A stretch of DNA of 32,774 nucleotides from the NCBI GenBank assembly GCA_003251275.1, contig QKGJ01000038.1:1-32774 (forward strand), written 5' to 3'. Of this stretch, positions 1-8,574 are shown piece by piece. Position 1 is the first letter of the stretch. Every line of letters begins with the position of its first letter. The notes beneath the pieces are model-generated. The model worked only from the letters and a program-made list of their open reading frames with translations, was not told the origin of the DNA and searched no databases. Made by a program: the position numbers and the translations under genes. Source of the stretch: Ignavibacteria bacterium (lineage in GTDB: Bacteria > Bacteroidota > Ignavibacteria > UBA10030 > UBA6906).

Positions 1-1
1 G

Positions 2-34
2 AAACTGTCCAATCCACGAATGGCCATCTCATGA
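2..34 (+). CDS. Possible 3' end of an upstream gene
   Basis: Frame 2 is open from the window edge to a TGA at 32-34. That stop overlaps the ATG of the next gene in the ATGA arrangement, giving a C-terminal tail of only ten residues (KLSNPRMAIS). Four-base overlaps are common among genes in this window, so an upstream operon member ending here is plausible. The tail is too short to identify. Frame 1 is also open into the dehydrogenase, so the real boundary cannot be settled without the flanking sequence. Confidence 0.3.
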   Translation, partial: KLSNPRMAIS

Positions 35-1059
35 AGGCAGCAGTGTACCACGGACCCAATCAGCCCCTGAAGATCGAAGAGATTGCGACGCCCGCCATCA
101 ATCCCCATGAAGTCTTGGTGAAGGTGGCAGCATGTGGTGTTTGCCACACCGACCTCCACTACCTTGATCATGGTGTTCAGACATTCAAGAAGCCGCCGCT
201 TGTTCTTGGACACGAGCCATCCGGAATAGTCTCACAGATGGGCAAAGAGGTGAAGAATTTCAAAGAGGGTGATCGCGTGCTTTTGCCAGCAGTTCTCACA
301 TGCGGCTCGTGCGAATTTTGCCGGACCGGCCGCGAGAACATCTGTCAAACGATGACAATGTTCGGCAACACTGTCGATGGCGCGTACGCCGAGTACGTCG
401 TTGCTCCTGGCAAGGACATCTTCCATCTGCCAAATGAAATCCCGCTTGAAGAAGGCTCGATCATCGCAGATGCGATCTCGACACCGTACCATGCTGTAAA
501 GAACCGTGCAGAGGTGAGGGCAGGAGACAGTGTGGTTGTGTTGGGATGTGGCGGCGTTGGTGTGAATGTTGTCCAGGTCGCTGCTGCATGCGGAGGTATC
601 GTTATTGCCGTTGATGTCTCCGACAAGAAGCTTGAGTGGGCGAAAAAGTTGGGCGCGACCTATGCCATCAATCCAACCAAGGTTGAGAACCTTGGCAAGG
701 AGATTAAGAAGCTCACGGGAGGAGGGGCCGATATTGCCATTGAAGCGATTGGCAAAGCGCAAACGATTGAGATTGCCTTCGGCACGCTTCGCAAAGGTGG
801 CAGACTCGTTGTCGTTGGTTATACGGGTGAAGAAATCAAACTCAGTGCTGCCAAGATTATGTATTTCGAGATGGAGGTCCGGGGTTCGCTCGGCTGCCGT
901 CCCGTGGATTATCCAAAACTCATTGAGCTTTGCCGTAGTGGAAAGATCAAAGTACAGGAGCTGGTAACGCAGAAGTTTAAGCTGGAACAAATTAACAATG
1001 CGTTCGATCTGTTGCGCAATCATGATGAGAACGCTCTCCGGTCAATCGTTGTACCATAA
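31..1059 (+). CDS. Zinc-dependent medium-chain alcohol dehydrogenase
   Basis: Cytoplasmic NAD(P)-dependent alcohol dehydrogenase of the zinc-containing MDR family, 342 aa, full family length. Catalytic zinc ligands are visible as C38 (GVCHTD) and H61-E62 (GHE), with D147 a possible further ligand. The structural zinc lobe is C91, C94, C97 and C105. The Rossmann motif LGCGGVG lies near 171-177. The segment around IIADAISTPYHAV resembles the corresponding region of 6-hydroxycyclohex-1-ene-1-carbonyl-CoA dehydrogenases of the benzoyl-CoA pathway, from memory. Together with the acyl-CoA and aromatic genes downstream this makes a CoA-thioester alcohol a reasonable substrate guess, but a generic alcohol dehydrogenase cannot be excluded. 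The acyl-CoA dehydrogenase follows after 8 nt, so they are probably cotranscribed. No clear ribosome site is visible in the 30 upstream bases. Confidence 0.9.
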   Translation: MKAAVYHGPNQPLKIEEIATPAINPHEVLVKVAACGVCHTDLHYLDHGVQTFKKPPLVLGHEPSGIVSQMGKEVKNFKEGDRVLLPAVLTCGSCEFCRTGRENICQTMTMFGNTVDGAYAEYVVAPGKDIFHLPNEIPLEEGSIIADAISTPYHAVKNRAEVRAGDSVVVLGCGGVGVNVVQVAAACGGIVIAVDVSDKKLEWAKKLGATYAINPTKVENLGKEIKKLTGGGADIAIEAIGKAQTIEIAFGTLRKGGRLVVVGYTGEEIKLSAAKIMYFEMEVRGSLGCRPVDYPKLIELCRSGKIKVQELVTQKFKLEQINNAFDLLRNHDENALRSIVVP

Positions 1060-1067
1060 GTGAGTGC

Positions 1068-2249
1068 ATGATCGACTTTACGTTGACATCTGAACAGGAA
1101 ATGTTGCGTGATGTGGCACGGAAGTTCACCAACAACGAAGTGCGTCCTCGTGCGGCGGAGATCGATGAGAAAGAGGAGGCGCCGATGGATCTCATCCGGA
1201 AGGCGGCAGAACTTGGTTTTCTTGGTGTCGTGTTTCCCGAAAAGTATGGCGGCGGAGGTTTCGGTGAAGTGGCCTATTGCCTTCTGCTGGAAGAAATTTC
1301 TCGCGGCTGCAACTCGACGGCGGTGACGATTGGTGGACACGAAAGTCTCGGCTCTATGGCCATCTATCTTGCCGGAAGTGAAGAGCAAAAGTCAAAGTAT
1401 CTCGTGCCGCTCGCCGAGGGAAAGAAACTGGCAACCTATGCGCTCACGGAAGCCGGCGCTGGTTCGGATGCAGGCGGCATCAAGACCACTGCTGTAAAAG
1501 TAGGTAACTGCTACATTCTCAATGGTAGCAAGACATTCATCACGAACGGGAACCTGGCAGATGTCATCATCGTCTTTGCGCTGACCGATCCCGACAAGCG
1601 AACGCATGGTGGTATCACGGCGTTCATTATGGAAAAACAGTGGCAGGGGTTCCGTGCTGGGAAGCCCGAGAGGAAAATGGGAATTCGTGGTTCACATACC
1701 ACGGATCTCTCCTTCGAGAACGTGCAGATTCCAGCGGAGAACGTTCTTGGTGGAGTTGGTAACGGGTTTAAGGTCGCCATGGAAACCCTCGACGTCGCAC
1801 GCGTGAGCCTTTCGGCGCAATGCCTGGGCGCTGCCAAAGAGATGCTCGATCTCAGTATCAAGCATGCCTCGCAGCGCATCCAGTTCGGTAAGCCCATTGC
1901 AGAGCAGCAAGCGGTGCAGATTATGCTCTCGGATATGGCGACGGATATTTACCAGGTGGAAAGTATTGTGTATCGAACGGCGCACTCCATCGACGAGTCA
2001 CTAACCACACAGCCGGCCAACGGACTATCTTACAGCCGGGAGTCAGCAATCTGCAAGCTTGCGGCTGCCGAGATGGTGTGCCGCGTTGCTGACAATGCAA
2101 TGCAAATTCACGGAGGCATGGGCTACATGCGTGACTATCCCATTGAGCGGTTCTACCGTGATGCACGTATCAACCGCATCTTTGAGGGGACGAATGAAAT
2201 TCAGCATCTCGTGATTGCCAGGGACCTTATCAAGAAGGGTGCATACTGA
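1068..2249 (+). CDS. Acyl-CoA dehydrogenase
   Basis: FAD-dependent acyl-CoA dehydrogenase, 393 aa, the usual length for the short/medium-chain homotetrameric group. It would introduce an alpha,beta double bond into an acyl-CoA and pass electrons to ETF. The N-terminal helical domain is followed by the FAD-contacting segment TEAGAGSDAGG. The C-terminal signatures are HGGMGYMRDYPIERFYRDARI-like and FEGTNEIQ, where E373 sits at the usual catalytic-base position. Its stop overlaps the iorA start by one base (TGATG), which points to translational coupling. The substrate cannot be read from sequence. In this context a cyclic or arylalkyl-CoA intermediate is possible. Confidence 0.93.
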   Translation: MIDFTLTSEQEMLRDVARKFTNNEVRPRAAEIDEKEEAPMDLIRKAAELGFLGVVFPEKYGGGGFGEVAYCLLLEEISRGCNSTAVTIGGHESLGSMAIYLAGSEEQKSKYLVPLAEGKKLATYALTEAGAGSDAGGIKTTAVKVGNCYILNGSKTFITNGNLADVIIVFALTDPDKRTHGGITAFIMEKQWQGFRAGKPERKMGIRGSHTTDLSFENVQIPAENVLGGVGNGFKVAMETLDVARVSLSAQCLGAAKEMLDLSIKHASQRIQFGKPIAEQQAVQIMLSDMATDIYQVESIVYRTAHSIDESLTTQPANGLSYSRESAICKLAAAEMVCRVADNAMQIHGGMGYMRDYPIERFYRDARINRIFEGTNEIQHLVIARDLIKKGAY

Positions 2250-4030
2250 TGCCTACCAAACAGTTTCTTTCGGGCAATGAAGCGATTGCGCGCGGGGCAT
2301 GGGAAGCTGGCGTGCACGTTGCCGCGGGCTACCCGGGCACGCCGAGCACGGAAATTATCGAGAACCTCGTCCGCTACGAGGATGTCGATGTCGAATGGTC
2401 TACGAACGAAAAGGTGGCATTCGATGTTGCCTACGGTGCTTCACTTGCCGGCGGCCGGTCGTTGGTTTCAATGAAGCATGTCGGTGTGAACGTCGCCCTC
2501 GATTCCCTGATGGTGACACCGTTCGCAGGCGTGCATGGCGGGTTCGTGATCATCACTGCGGATGACCCCGGCATGCACTCTTCACAAAATGAGCAGGACA
2601 ATCGCTACCTCGCCAGATTCGCTAAAATTCCGATGCTCGAGCCTGCCGATAGTCAGGAGGCAATGGAGTACGTGAAGATTGCATTCGATATCAGCGAGCA
2701 ATTTGACGTGCCGGTGTTCCTGCGGACAACCACGCGGACGTCGCACTCAAAGTCCGTTGTGGAGATGGGCGTTGCTGACCGCAAGCTTCCGAAGAAGTAT
2801 AAGCAAGATCCCCTCAAACATGTCGTCCCTATTCACGGTAAGCGCTTGCGGGGGAACGTTGACGACCGACTAAGAAAGTTGGAGGAATTCGCGGAGACGT
2901 GTCCGTTGAATACAATAGAATGGAACTCGAGAAAAATTGGCATTGTCACGAGCGGTATCAGCTATCAGTATGCAAAGGAGGTTTTTCCCGAGGCATCGAT
3001 CTTGAAACTCGGAATGATCTTTCCCTTACCGCGGAAGCTCATCGAATGGTTCTGCGACGGCGTGGAAAAGACCTATGTCATTGAAGAGCTTGAGCCATTT
3101 CTTGAGGAGCAACTAAGGATTATTGGCATCAAGAACCCGTATGGCGTTTCAGACATTGTGGGCAAAGCTGCGATCCCGAGCATGTTCGAGTTGTCACCAG
3201 ATATTCTGCGCAACGCCTTTCTTGGCATAGAGGGACGATCATCGTTTGAATCAGAAGTGTCTATCCCACCCCGACCACCGGTATTGTGTCCCGGTTGCCC
3301 ACACAGTGGAGTGTACTTCGCACTCCACAAGCTCAAAGCTGTCGTGACCGGAGATATTGGTTGCTATACGCTAGGAGCTCTTCATCCGTTCAACGCACTT
3401 GACACAACCTTCTGCATGGGAGCCGGAATCGGAAATGCGTTTGGAATGGAAAAAGTTCATCGCGATACAATGGGCAAAAAGCTCGTTGCCGTCATTGGCG
3501 ACGGAACCTTCCTCCACAGCGGCCTTGGTGCGCTCATCGATATTGTTTTCAATAGAGGTATAACGACCGTCATCCTCATGGATAACTCTACGACTGGAAT
3601 GACAGGCCATCAGCAACATCCGGGAATGGGAAAGACTGTCAGGAACCTCGAGACCCACGCGATCAACTACGAGGAACTCATCCATGCGATTGGCGTGAAG
3701 CACATTCGTGTCGTCGATCCGTACGACCTTGAGCTGACGGAGAAATCAATCAAAGAGGCACTGGCGCTTGAAGAACCGGCAGTTGTCATCTCACGGAGGC
3801 CGTGTGTACTGCTTGAGGACGAGAGAGCGAAGCCACATCAGCCCTACGAGGTGATCGAAGAACTGTGCGAGGAGTGCGACCTTTGCCTGAAGATCGGTTG
3901 TCCCGCCATTGGCGGACTCGGCACGACGCCGTTTATCTCGAAGGAACGCTGTATTGGGTGCGACCTCTGCGCGAAGCTCTGCGCGTTTGACGCTATCCGA
4001 CCAATCGGACACGAGATGGCAAAGAGGTGA
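2249..4030 (+). CDS. iorA: Indolepyruvate:ferredoxin oxidoreductase, alpha subunit
   Basis: Alpha subunit of the two-subunit arylpyruvate:ferredoxin oxidoreductase, 593 aa. The enzyme oxidatively decarboxylates aromatic 2-oxoacids to aryl-acetyl-CoA and reduces ferredoxin. The N-terminal pyrimidine-binding half contains AAGYPGTPSTE. The thiamine-diphosphate motif GDGTFLHSG starts at about 417, with the closing Asn in LMDNSTTG. The C-terminal dicluster domain carries C540, C543, C546, C551 and C568, C571, C574, C578, sufficient for two [4Fe-4S] clusters. Start chosen at the ATG overlapping the upstream TGA. iorB follows after an 80-nt gap. Some IorA relatives act on other 2-oxoacids or on phenylacetyl-CoA-related substrates, so the exact substrate is open. 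Confidence 0.95.
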   Translation: MPTKQFLSGNEAIARGAWEAGVHVAAGYPGTPSTEIIENLVRYEDVDVEWSTNEKVAFDVAYGASLAGGRSLVSMKHVGVNVALDSLMVTPFAGVHGGFVIITADDPGMHSSQNEQDNRYLARFAKIPMLEPADSQEAMEYVKIAFDISEQFDVPVFLRTTTRTSHSKSVVEMGVADRKLPKKYKQDPLKHVVPIHGKRLRGNVDDRLRKLEEFAETCPLNTIEWNSRKIGIVTSGISYQYAKEVFPEASILKLGMIFPLPRKLIEWFCDGVEKTYVIEELEPFLEEQLRIIGIKNPYGVSDIVGKAAIPSMFELSPDILRNAFLGIEGRSSFESEVSIPPRPPVLCPGCPHSGVYFALHKLKAVVTGDIGCYTLGALHPFNALDTTFCMGAGIGNAFGMEKVHRDTMGKKLVAVIGDGTFLHSGLGALIDIVFNRGITTVILMDNSTTGMTGHQQHPGMGKTVRNLETHAINYEELIHAIGVKHIRVVDPYDLELTEKSIKEALALEEPAVVISRRPCVLLEDERAKPHQPYEVIEELCEECDLCLKIGCPAIGGLGTTPFISKERCIGCDLCAKLCAFDAIRPIGHEMAKR

Positions 4031-4110
4031 AATTGCCGACTCGGATTTTGAACCTTGTGTGAATTCTGAGATTGGATGATTGGATGGCGGGCTTGATAAA
4101 CAACAATCAT

Positions 4111-4704
4111 ATGAGCAAAAACTTACTCTTCGCCGGGGTTGGCGGCCAGGGCATCCTGCTTGTCTCTGAACTGGCGGCCCGTACGGCGATCCATGCTGGC
4201 TTTGATGCAAAAAAAACAGAAGTCCATGGTGCAGCGCAACGCGGCGGAAGCGTGGTCAGTCACGTGCGTTTCGGGCCAAAGGTTTACTCACCTCTTTCGT
4301 CGACCGGAGATGTTGACATCCTCCTCTCGTTAGAGAAACTCGAGGGACTCCGCTGGGCTCATTACGTGAAAGAAGGTGGTCTCATTGTATTGAACGATGA
4401 GATCCGTGTGCCGGCGCGACTCACCAATACGCCCGTTCAATATCCGGACAACGTCGTCGAGTTCCTCACAGCTCAAGGATATCGTATTGTCTCCATCGAC
4501 GCGAACTCCGTTGCTACCGAGTTGGGTAACTACCGCGCGGCGAACACGGTGCTCTTGGGCGCGATGGCTGAACATACCGGCATTGCCGATGAGCATTGGG
4601 AGACAGTCATGAAGGAGTCGCTCAATCCGAAGATTCTCGAACTGAATCTCCGGGCGTTCAGGCGGGGCAAGGAACTATCGAACTCAAGAGTTCTTTCCTC
4701 CTGA
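4111..4704 (+). CDS. iorB: Indolepyruvate:ferredoxin oxidoreductase, beta subunit
   Basis: Beta (gamma-domain) subunit that pairs with IorA, 197 aa from this start. The family signature GVGGQGILLVSELAA begins at residue 8, followed by KKTEVHGAAQRGGSV, both typical of the 2-oxoacid oxidoreductase gamma domain. The ORF track extends to a TTG at 4072. I prefer the ATG at 4111 because family members start a few residues before GVGGQG. Neither candidate start has a clear Shine-Dalgarno site, which is unusual in this window. The gap before it contains a short tandem duplication (ATTGGATG twice, 4071-4086) that may have disturbed the leader. Confidence 0.93.
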   Translation: MSKNLLFAGVGGQGILLVSELAARTAIHAGFDAKKTEVHGAAQRGGSVVSHVRFGPKVYSPLSSTGDVDILLSLEKLEGLRWAHYVKEGGLIVLNDEIRVPARLTNTPVQYPDNVVEFLTAQGYRIVSIDANSVATELGNYRAANTVLLGAMAEHTGIADEHWETVMKESLNPKILELNLRAFRRGKELSNSRVLSS

Positions 4705-4728
4705 CGAATAGGAGGACCTGAGACGGCA

Positions 4729-7551
4729 ATGTCAAAGCAACTGATCACGCTTACGGTGAATGGAGAACCCAGTGAGCTAGCGGTAGAGTCTCACTGGACC
4801 CTTGCCGAAGTGCTTCGCGAGCAATTGGGCCTGACGGGTGTCAAGATCGGTTGCAACGCGGGAGATTGCGGCGCGTGTACCGTGCTGCTCGACGGCAAAC
4901 CGATTCTTTCATGTCTCACTCTTGCAGTGACCGTAGAAGGTAGCTCAATCGAAACGATTGAAGCTCTCGCCCGAAACGGCGTTCTTCATCCTCTTCAAAA
5001 ATCCTTCCTCCATCATGGTGCAACTCAATGTGGCTTCTGCACTCCCGGAATGATCCTCACCTCAAAGGCCATCCTCGCCTCCAATGGTACTCCGCCGGAA
5101 AATGTCATACGCGACCAACTTTCGGGAAACATGTGCAGGTGTACGGGATACACAAAGATTGTTGAGGCTGTCCAGAACGCCAACCAGGAATTGGATGACC
5201 CTCCCCGTTCACCAATTAAGGTGGATGCAGTCGGTCAGGTTACGGGCGGAGCAAAGTACACCGATGATCTGTCGTTGCCGAGGATGCTCTATGGAAAGAT
5301 CCTCCGGAGTCCGCACGCGCATGCAAAGATTGTTTCGATCGATACCTCAAAGGCAGAAGCTCTTCCCGGTGTTGTTGCTGTGATGATTGGATCTGAACTG
5401 CCGACGAAGTATGGTGTCCTTCCAGCGAGTCAGGATGAGACGGCACTCTGCATAGACAGAGTCCGATTTATTGGTGATGGGGTGGCCGCTGTTGCCGCAG
5501 TGGATGAACGCACGGCACAGGAGGCGCTCAGGCTCATCAATGTTCTGTATGAGTTGCTGCCGCCGGTTCTCTCGATGGAGGACGCCGTACGGACCGATCT
5601 TCCGAAGATCCATCCAGAAACCAAGTACGAGAACAACGCGGCGAAGCAGGTCGAGCTTGAATTCGGAAATGCGGAGGAAGGGTTTGCCGAGGCAGACTAC
5701 GTAAGGGAGGACGAGTTCCACTATGGAGCCAACACGCATGCGATGCTTGAGCCCCATTCAGCACTGGCATCATTTGAATCGCCGAATCAATCGAAAAGCT
5801 GCAAAGAAGGGCACTTGACTCTGTGGTCTGCTACCCAGGTGCCGCATTATGTTCACCGGACCCTTGCCAAAGTGCTGGAGATGCCAGCAAGTCATATCCG
5901 GGTCATCAAGCCTCATCTTGGTGGTGGATTTGGCGGGAAGTCCGAACCGTTTGCGCTGGAGTTTTGTGCCGCTTGGCTTTCGATCAAGTCCGGTCGGCCC
6001 GTGAAGATCACTTACACCCGTGAGGAAGTGTTCTATTCACATCGCGGCCGTCATGCAACGAAGATGCAGCTCAAAACCGGAGTGAAGAAGGATGGATCGA
6101 TAACGGCCGTCCAGTACAAAGCCATGCTCGATGGCGGTGCGTACGGCAGCTATGGCCTCGTCACCACTTACTACTCGGGGCAGCTTCTCACGTTGCCGTA
6201 CAAGGTGCCTCGGTATAAGTTTGAGAGCACACGCTTTTATACGAACAAACCCCCTTCAGGTCCAAAGCGAGGTCACGGCGCAGTGCAGCCACGGTTTGCA
6301 TTCGAAGCTCACTTGGATCGCATTGCCGAGCATCTTGGATTGGATCCGGCGGAGATCCGGCTGAGGAACCTCGTCGAACCCAACTCGATGACCGTCAATT
6401 CTCTCCGCATTACGAGTTGTGGCGTGAAAGAATGTATCGAAGCGGTCATGAAGGCTTCGGGATGGAAGGAGAAGCATCGCAAACTTCCCCGCGGACATGG
6501 ACTCGGGATCGCGGCAAGCGCATACATCAGCGGAGCGGGAAAAGAGATCAACTGGCTGGGGTTGCCACATTCTGGAGCAGTCGTCAAGATCGATCGTGGT
6601 GGCGGTGTAACGGTGTTCTGTGGCGCATCCGATATCGGACAGGGTTCAAGCACGGTGCTTGCACAGCTTACTGCAAAAACTCTCGGCGTTGACATCAGCC
6701 ATGTGCGAGTCTATGAGGCCGACACAGATCTTACACCAGTTGACCTTGGAAGTTACTCAAGCAGGGTAACATTCATGGCGGGAAACGCCGTGCTCCGTGC
6801 GGCAGAGGACCTGATTGGCAAGATTTTTGACACCGTGGCCGAAAAATTGCAGACAGCGAAAGAGAATCTGGTTGCCCGTTCAAATGAGATTTTCGTCAAT
6901 GATGATCCAACAAAACAAGTCAGCTTCATTGAGGCGGCGCGACTTGCAGAGGCGAAGTTCGGAACACTCTCGGCGGTAGGTTGGTACACACCGCCACCAC
7001 TAGGTGGAACCTACAAGGGCGCCGGCGCCGGACCGTCACCGTCATACAGCTTCACCGCGCACGTTGCAAAGGTTGAGGTAGATGAAGAGACTGGTCACGT
7101 GAAAGTGAGCAAGGTCTGGTCGGCTCATGATTGTGGAAAGGCGCTAAACAAGACTCTCGTGGAGGGTCAGATCCAAGGATCCGTGCACATGGGAATTGGT
7201 GAGGCGCTCACGGAAGAAATGAACTATACACGCGCCACGAAGGAAACACCAGGTGGGTTGCTGAAGGCTACGTCGCTATTGGACTATAAAATTCCGACCT
7301 CGATTGATACTCCTCCGATTGACGTGACAATCGTTGAGACGATAGATCCCGAGGGTCCGTTAGGTGCTAAGGAAGCTGGTGAAGGACCGCTGCTTGCAGT
7401 TCCACCTGCGATAGCCAACGCAATCTACGATGCAGTCGGGATCAGACTTTCGTCAGTCCCATTCACACAGGAGAAGGTATTAGCCGCCCTCCGCGGCCAA
7501 GCTCGATCGAAAAAGGCTATTTCCGAAACAACGGAGGTGTCGGCAAAATGA
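4729..7551 (+). CDS. hcrA: Fused [2Fe-2S]/molybdopterin hydroxylase subunit, 4-hydroxybenzoyl-CoA reductase-like
   Basis: A 940-aa fusion of two subunits that are separate in most three-subunit xanthine-oxidase-family enzymes. Residues 1-155 form the small ferredoxin subunit: C42, C47, C50, C62 for one [2Fe-2S] cluster and C101, C104, C136, C138 for the second. From about 160 onward is the molybdenum-cofactor subunit, with HLGGGFGGK, the loop PKRGHGAVQ, DIGQGSS, and a terminal AGEGP whose Glu (about 885) matches the catalytic glutamate. Such enzymes bind Mo-MCD. Partnered with the FAD subunit below, 4-hydroxybenzoyl-CoA reductase (reductive dehydroxylation to benzoyl-CoA) is the best guess. 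Another aromatic or N-heterocycle hydroxylase remains possible. An AGGAGG lies 13 nt upstream of the ATG, further than usual. The stop overlaps the next start (ATGA). Confidence 0.85.
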   Translation: MSKQLITLTVNGEPSELAVESHWTLAEVLREQLGLTGVKIGCNAGDCGACTVLLDGKPILSCLTLAVTVEGSSIETIEALARNGVLHPLQKSFLHHGATQCGFCTPGMILTSKAILASNGTPPENVIRDQLSGNMCRCTGYTKIVEAVQNANQELDDPPRSPIKVDAVGQVTGGAKYTDDLSLPRMLYGKILRSPHAHAKIVSIDTSKAEALPGVVAVMIGSELPTKYGVLPASQDETALCIDRVRFIGDGVAAVAAVDERTAQEALRLINVLYELLPPVLSMEDAVRTDLPKIHPETKYENNAAKQVELEFGNAEEGFAEADYVREDEFHYGANTHAMLEPHSALASFESPNQSKSCKEGHLTLWSATQVPHYVHRTLAKVLEMPASHIRVIKPHLGGGFGGKSEPFALEFCAAWLSIKSGRPVKITYTREEVFYSHRGRHATKMQLKTGVKKDGSITAVQYKAMLDGGAYGSYGLVTTYYSGQLLTLPYKVPRYKFESTRFYTNKPPSGPKRGHGAVQPRFAFEAHLDRIAEHLGLDPAEIRLRNLVEPNSMTVNSLRITSCGVKECIEAVMKASGWKEKHRKLPRGHGLGIAASAYISGAGKEINWLGLPHSGAVVKIDRGGGVTVFCGASDIGQGSSTVLAQLTAKTLGVDISHVRVYEADTDLTPVDLGSYSSRVTFMAGNAVLRAAEDLIGKIFDTVAEKLQTAKENLVARSNEIFVNDDPTKQVSFIEAARLAEAKFGTLSAVGWYTPPPLGGTYKGAGAGPSPSYSFTAHVAKVEVDEETGHVKVSKVWSAHDCGKALNKTLVEGQIQGSVHMGIGEALTEEMNYTRATKETPGGLLKATSLLDYKIPTSIDTPPIDVTIVETIDPEGPLGAKEAGEGPLLAVPPAIANAIYDAVGIRLSSVPFTQEKVLAALRGQARSKKAISETTEVSAK

Positions 7552-8564
7552 TGCGCTTGCCTTCCTTCGACGTAGCCATACCCAGGACGATGCCGGAACT
7601 TCTGGAGAATCTTCGTCCGAATGGTCTTGGAGTCAAGATCATGGCGGGTGGAACCGACTTGCTTGTGAATATGAAGCAGGGGTTCCATATCAGCCGCCGA
7701 CTCGTATGGCCTGGGAGGATCGAAGAGCTCCGACACATCAACACCCAGATCGGTGGAGAGATTAGCATCGGTGCGATGGCGACCCTGAGTGACGTCGCTG
7801 CTTCTGATGTCGTGAAGACCTCGTATCCTTCACTCTCCAAAGCAGTTCTTTCGATTGCGACTCCGGCCGTCCGTAACAGGGCGACCATCGGAGGAAACCT
7901 CTGCCTCGATACCCGGTGCTACTTCTACAACGAGTCCGAGTTCTGGCGTAGTTCGCTCGGCGGCTGTCTTAAGCTGAATATCCCCACACACGGTACCGGC
8001 GATGTCTGCCATTCCGCACCAGGGAATGCAATGTGTTCCGCAGTTAGTTCATCCGATTCGGCGCCGATACTGTTAGCGCTTGGTGCATCAGTCGAAATAC
8101 AGAGTGCGCAGGGTAAGAGAATTGTGCCGCTGTCGGATTTCTACGCGAATGACGGAATGAGGTTTTTGAATCTTGCGACGGGCGAACTTCTCAAGCGCAT
8201 CATTCTTCCCGTATCTCGATATGGCTTGCGCTCAGCGCATAACAAGGTTCGCTCGCGTCAATCGGTAGACTTTCCGTTGGCGAATGTGGGGATAGCGGGT
8301 GTTGTTGAAGACGGTCGGGTCTTCACCTATCTAAGAATATATGTTGGTGCAATACAGAGTGCACCCATAAGAGTTCCAAGCGCAGAGGCCCTTCTGAACG
8401 GCAGAGAAGCTACGACTGTTCTCATCGAGAAGGGTGCAGAGGAAGCTGCATCGTGCGTGAAGCCGATACAAAATGTTGGCGGAACAGTGGGGTATCGGAA
8501 ACGAATGGTGGCCATGTTGGTGAAGCGAACGCTTGTCCAGCTACTTACCTCTGCAAGAGACTAA
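7548..8564 (+). CDS. hcrB: FAD/[4Fe-4S] subunit, 4-hydroxybenzoyl-CoA reductase beta-like
   Basis: FAD-binding subunit of a molybdenum hydroxylase, 338 aa. The FAD motif MAGGTDLLVNMK (from about 32) and the second motif TIGGNL (113-118) are intact. Directly after it comes a cysteine-rich insertion with C124, C140, C154 and C163, absent from ordinary xanthine-oxidase FAD subunits. It matches the extra [4Fe-4S] loop of 4-hydroxybenzoyl-CoA reductase, in which the added cluster accepts electrons from ferredoxin. The 15- and 8-residue outer spacings equal those I recall for Thauera HcrB. The middle spacing is six residues longer. Start is ATG at 7548 with GGAGGTG eight bases upstream, and a second ATG follows at once. 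The upstream fused subunit is its obvious partner. Confidence 0.87.
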   Translation: MMRLPSFDVAIPRTMPELLENLRPNGLGVKIMAGGTDLLVNMKQGFHISRRLVWPGRIEELRHINTQIGGEISIGAMATLSDVAASDVVKTSYPSLSKAVLSIATPAVRNRATIGGNLCLDTRCYFYNESEFWRSSLGGCLKLNIPTHGTGDVCHSAPGNAMCSAVSSSDSAPILLALGASVEIQSAQGKRIVPLSDFYANDGMRFLNLATGELLKRIILPVSRYGLRSAHNKVRSRQSVDFPLANVGIAGVVEDGRVFTYLRIYVGAIQSAPIRVPSAEALLNGREATTVLIEKGAEEAASCVKPIQNVGGTVGYRKRMVAMLVKRTLVQLLTSARD

Positions 8565-8574
8565 TACACGAGGG

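Noticed and set aside
232-1023. 263-aa minus-strand ORF inside the Zn dehydrogenase
   Set aside because: Antisense shadow of a well-supported gene, with no domain signature.
4071-4086. Tandem 8-bp duplication before iorB as a regulatory repeat
   Set aside because: Only two copies, no dyad and no link to a known site. More likely a slippage duplication.
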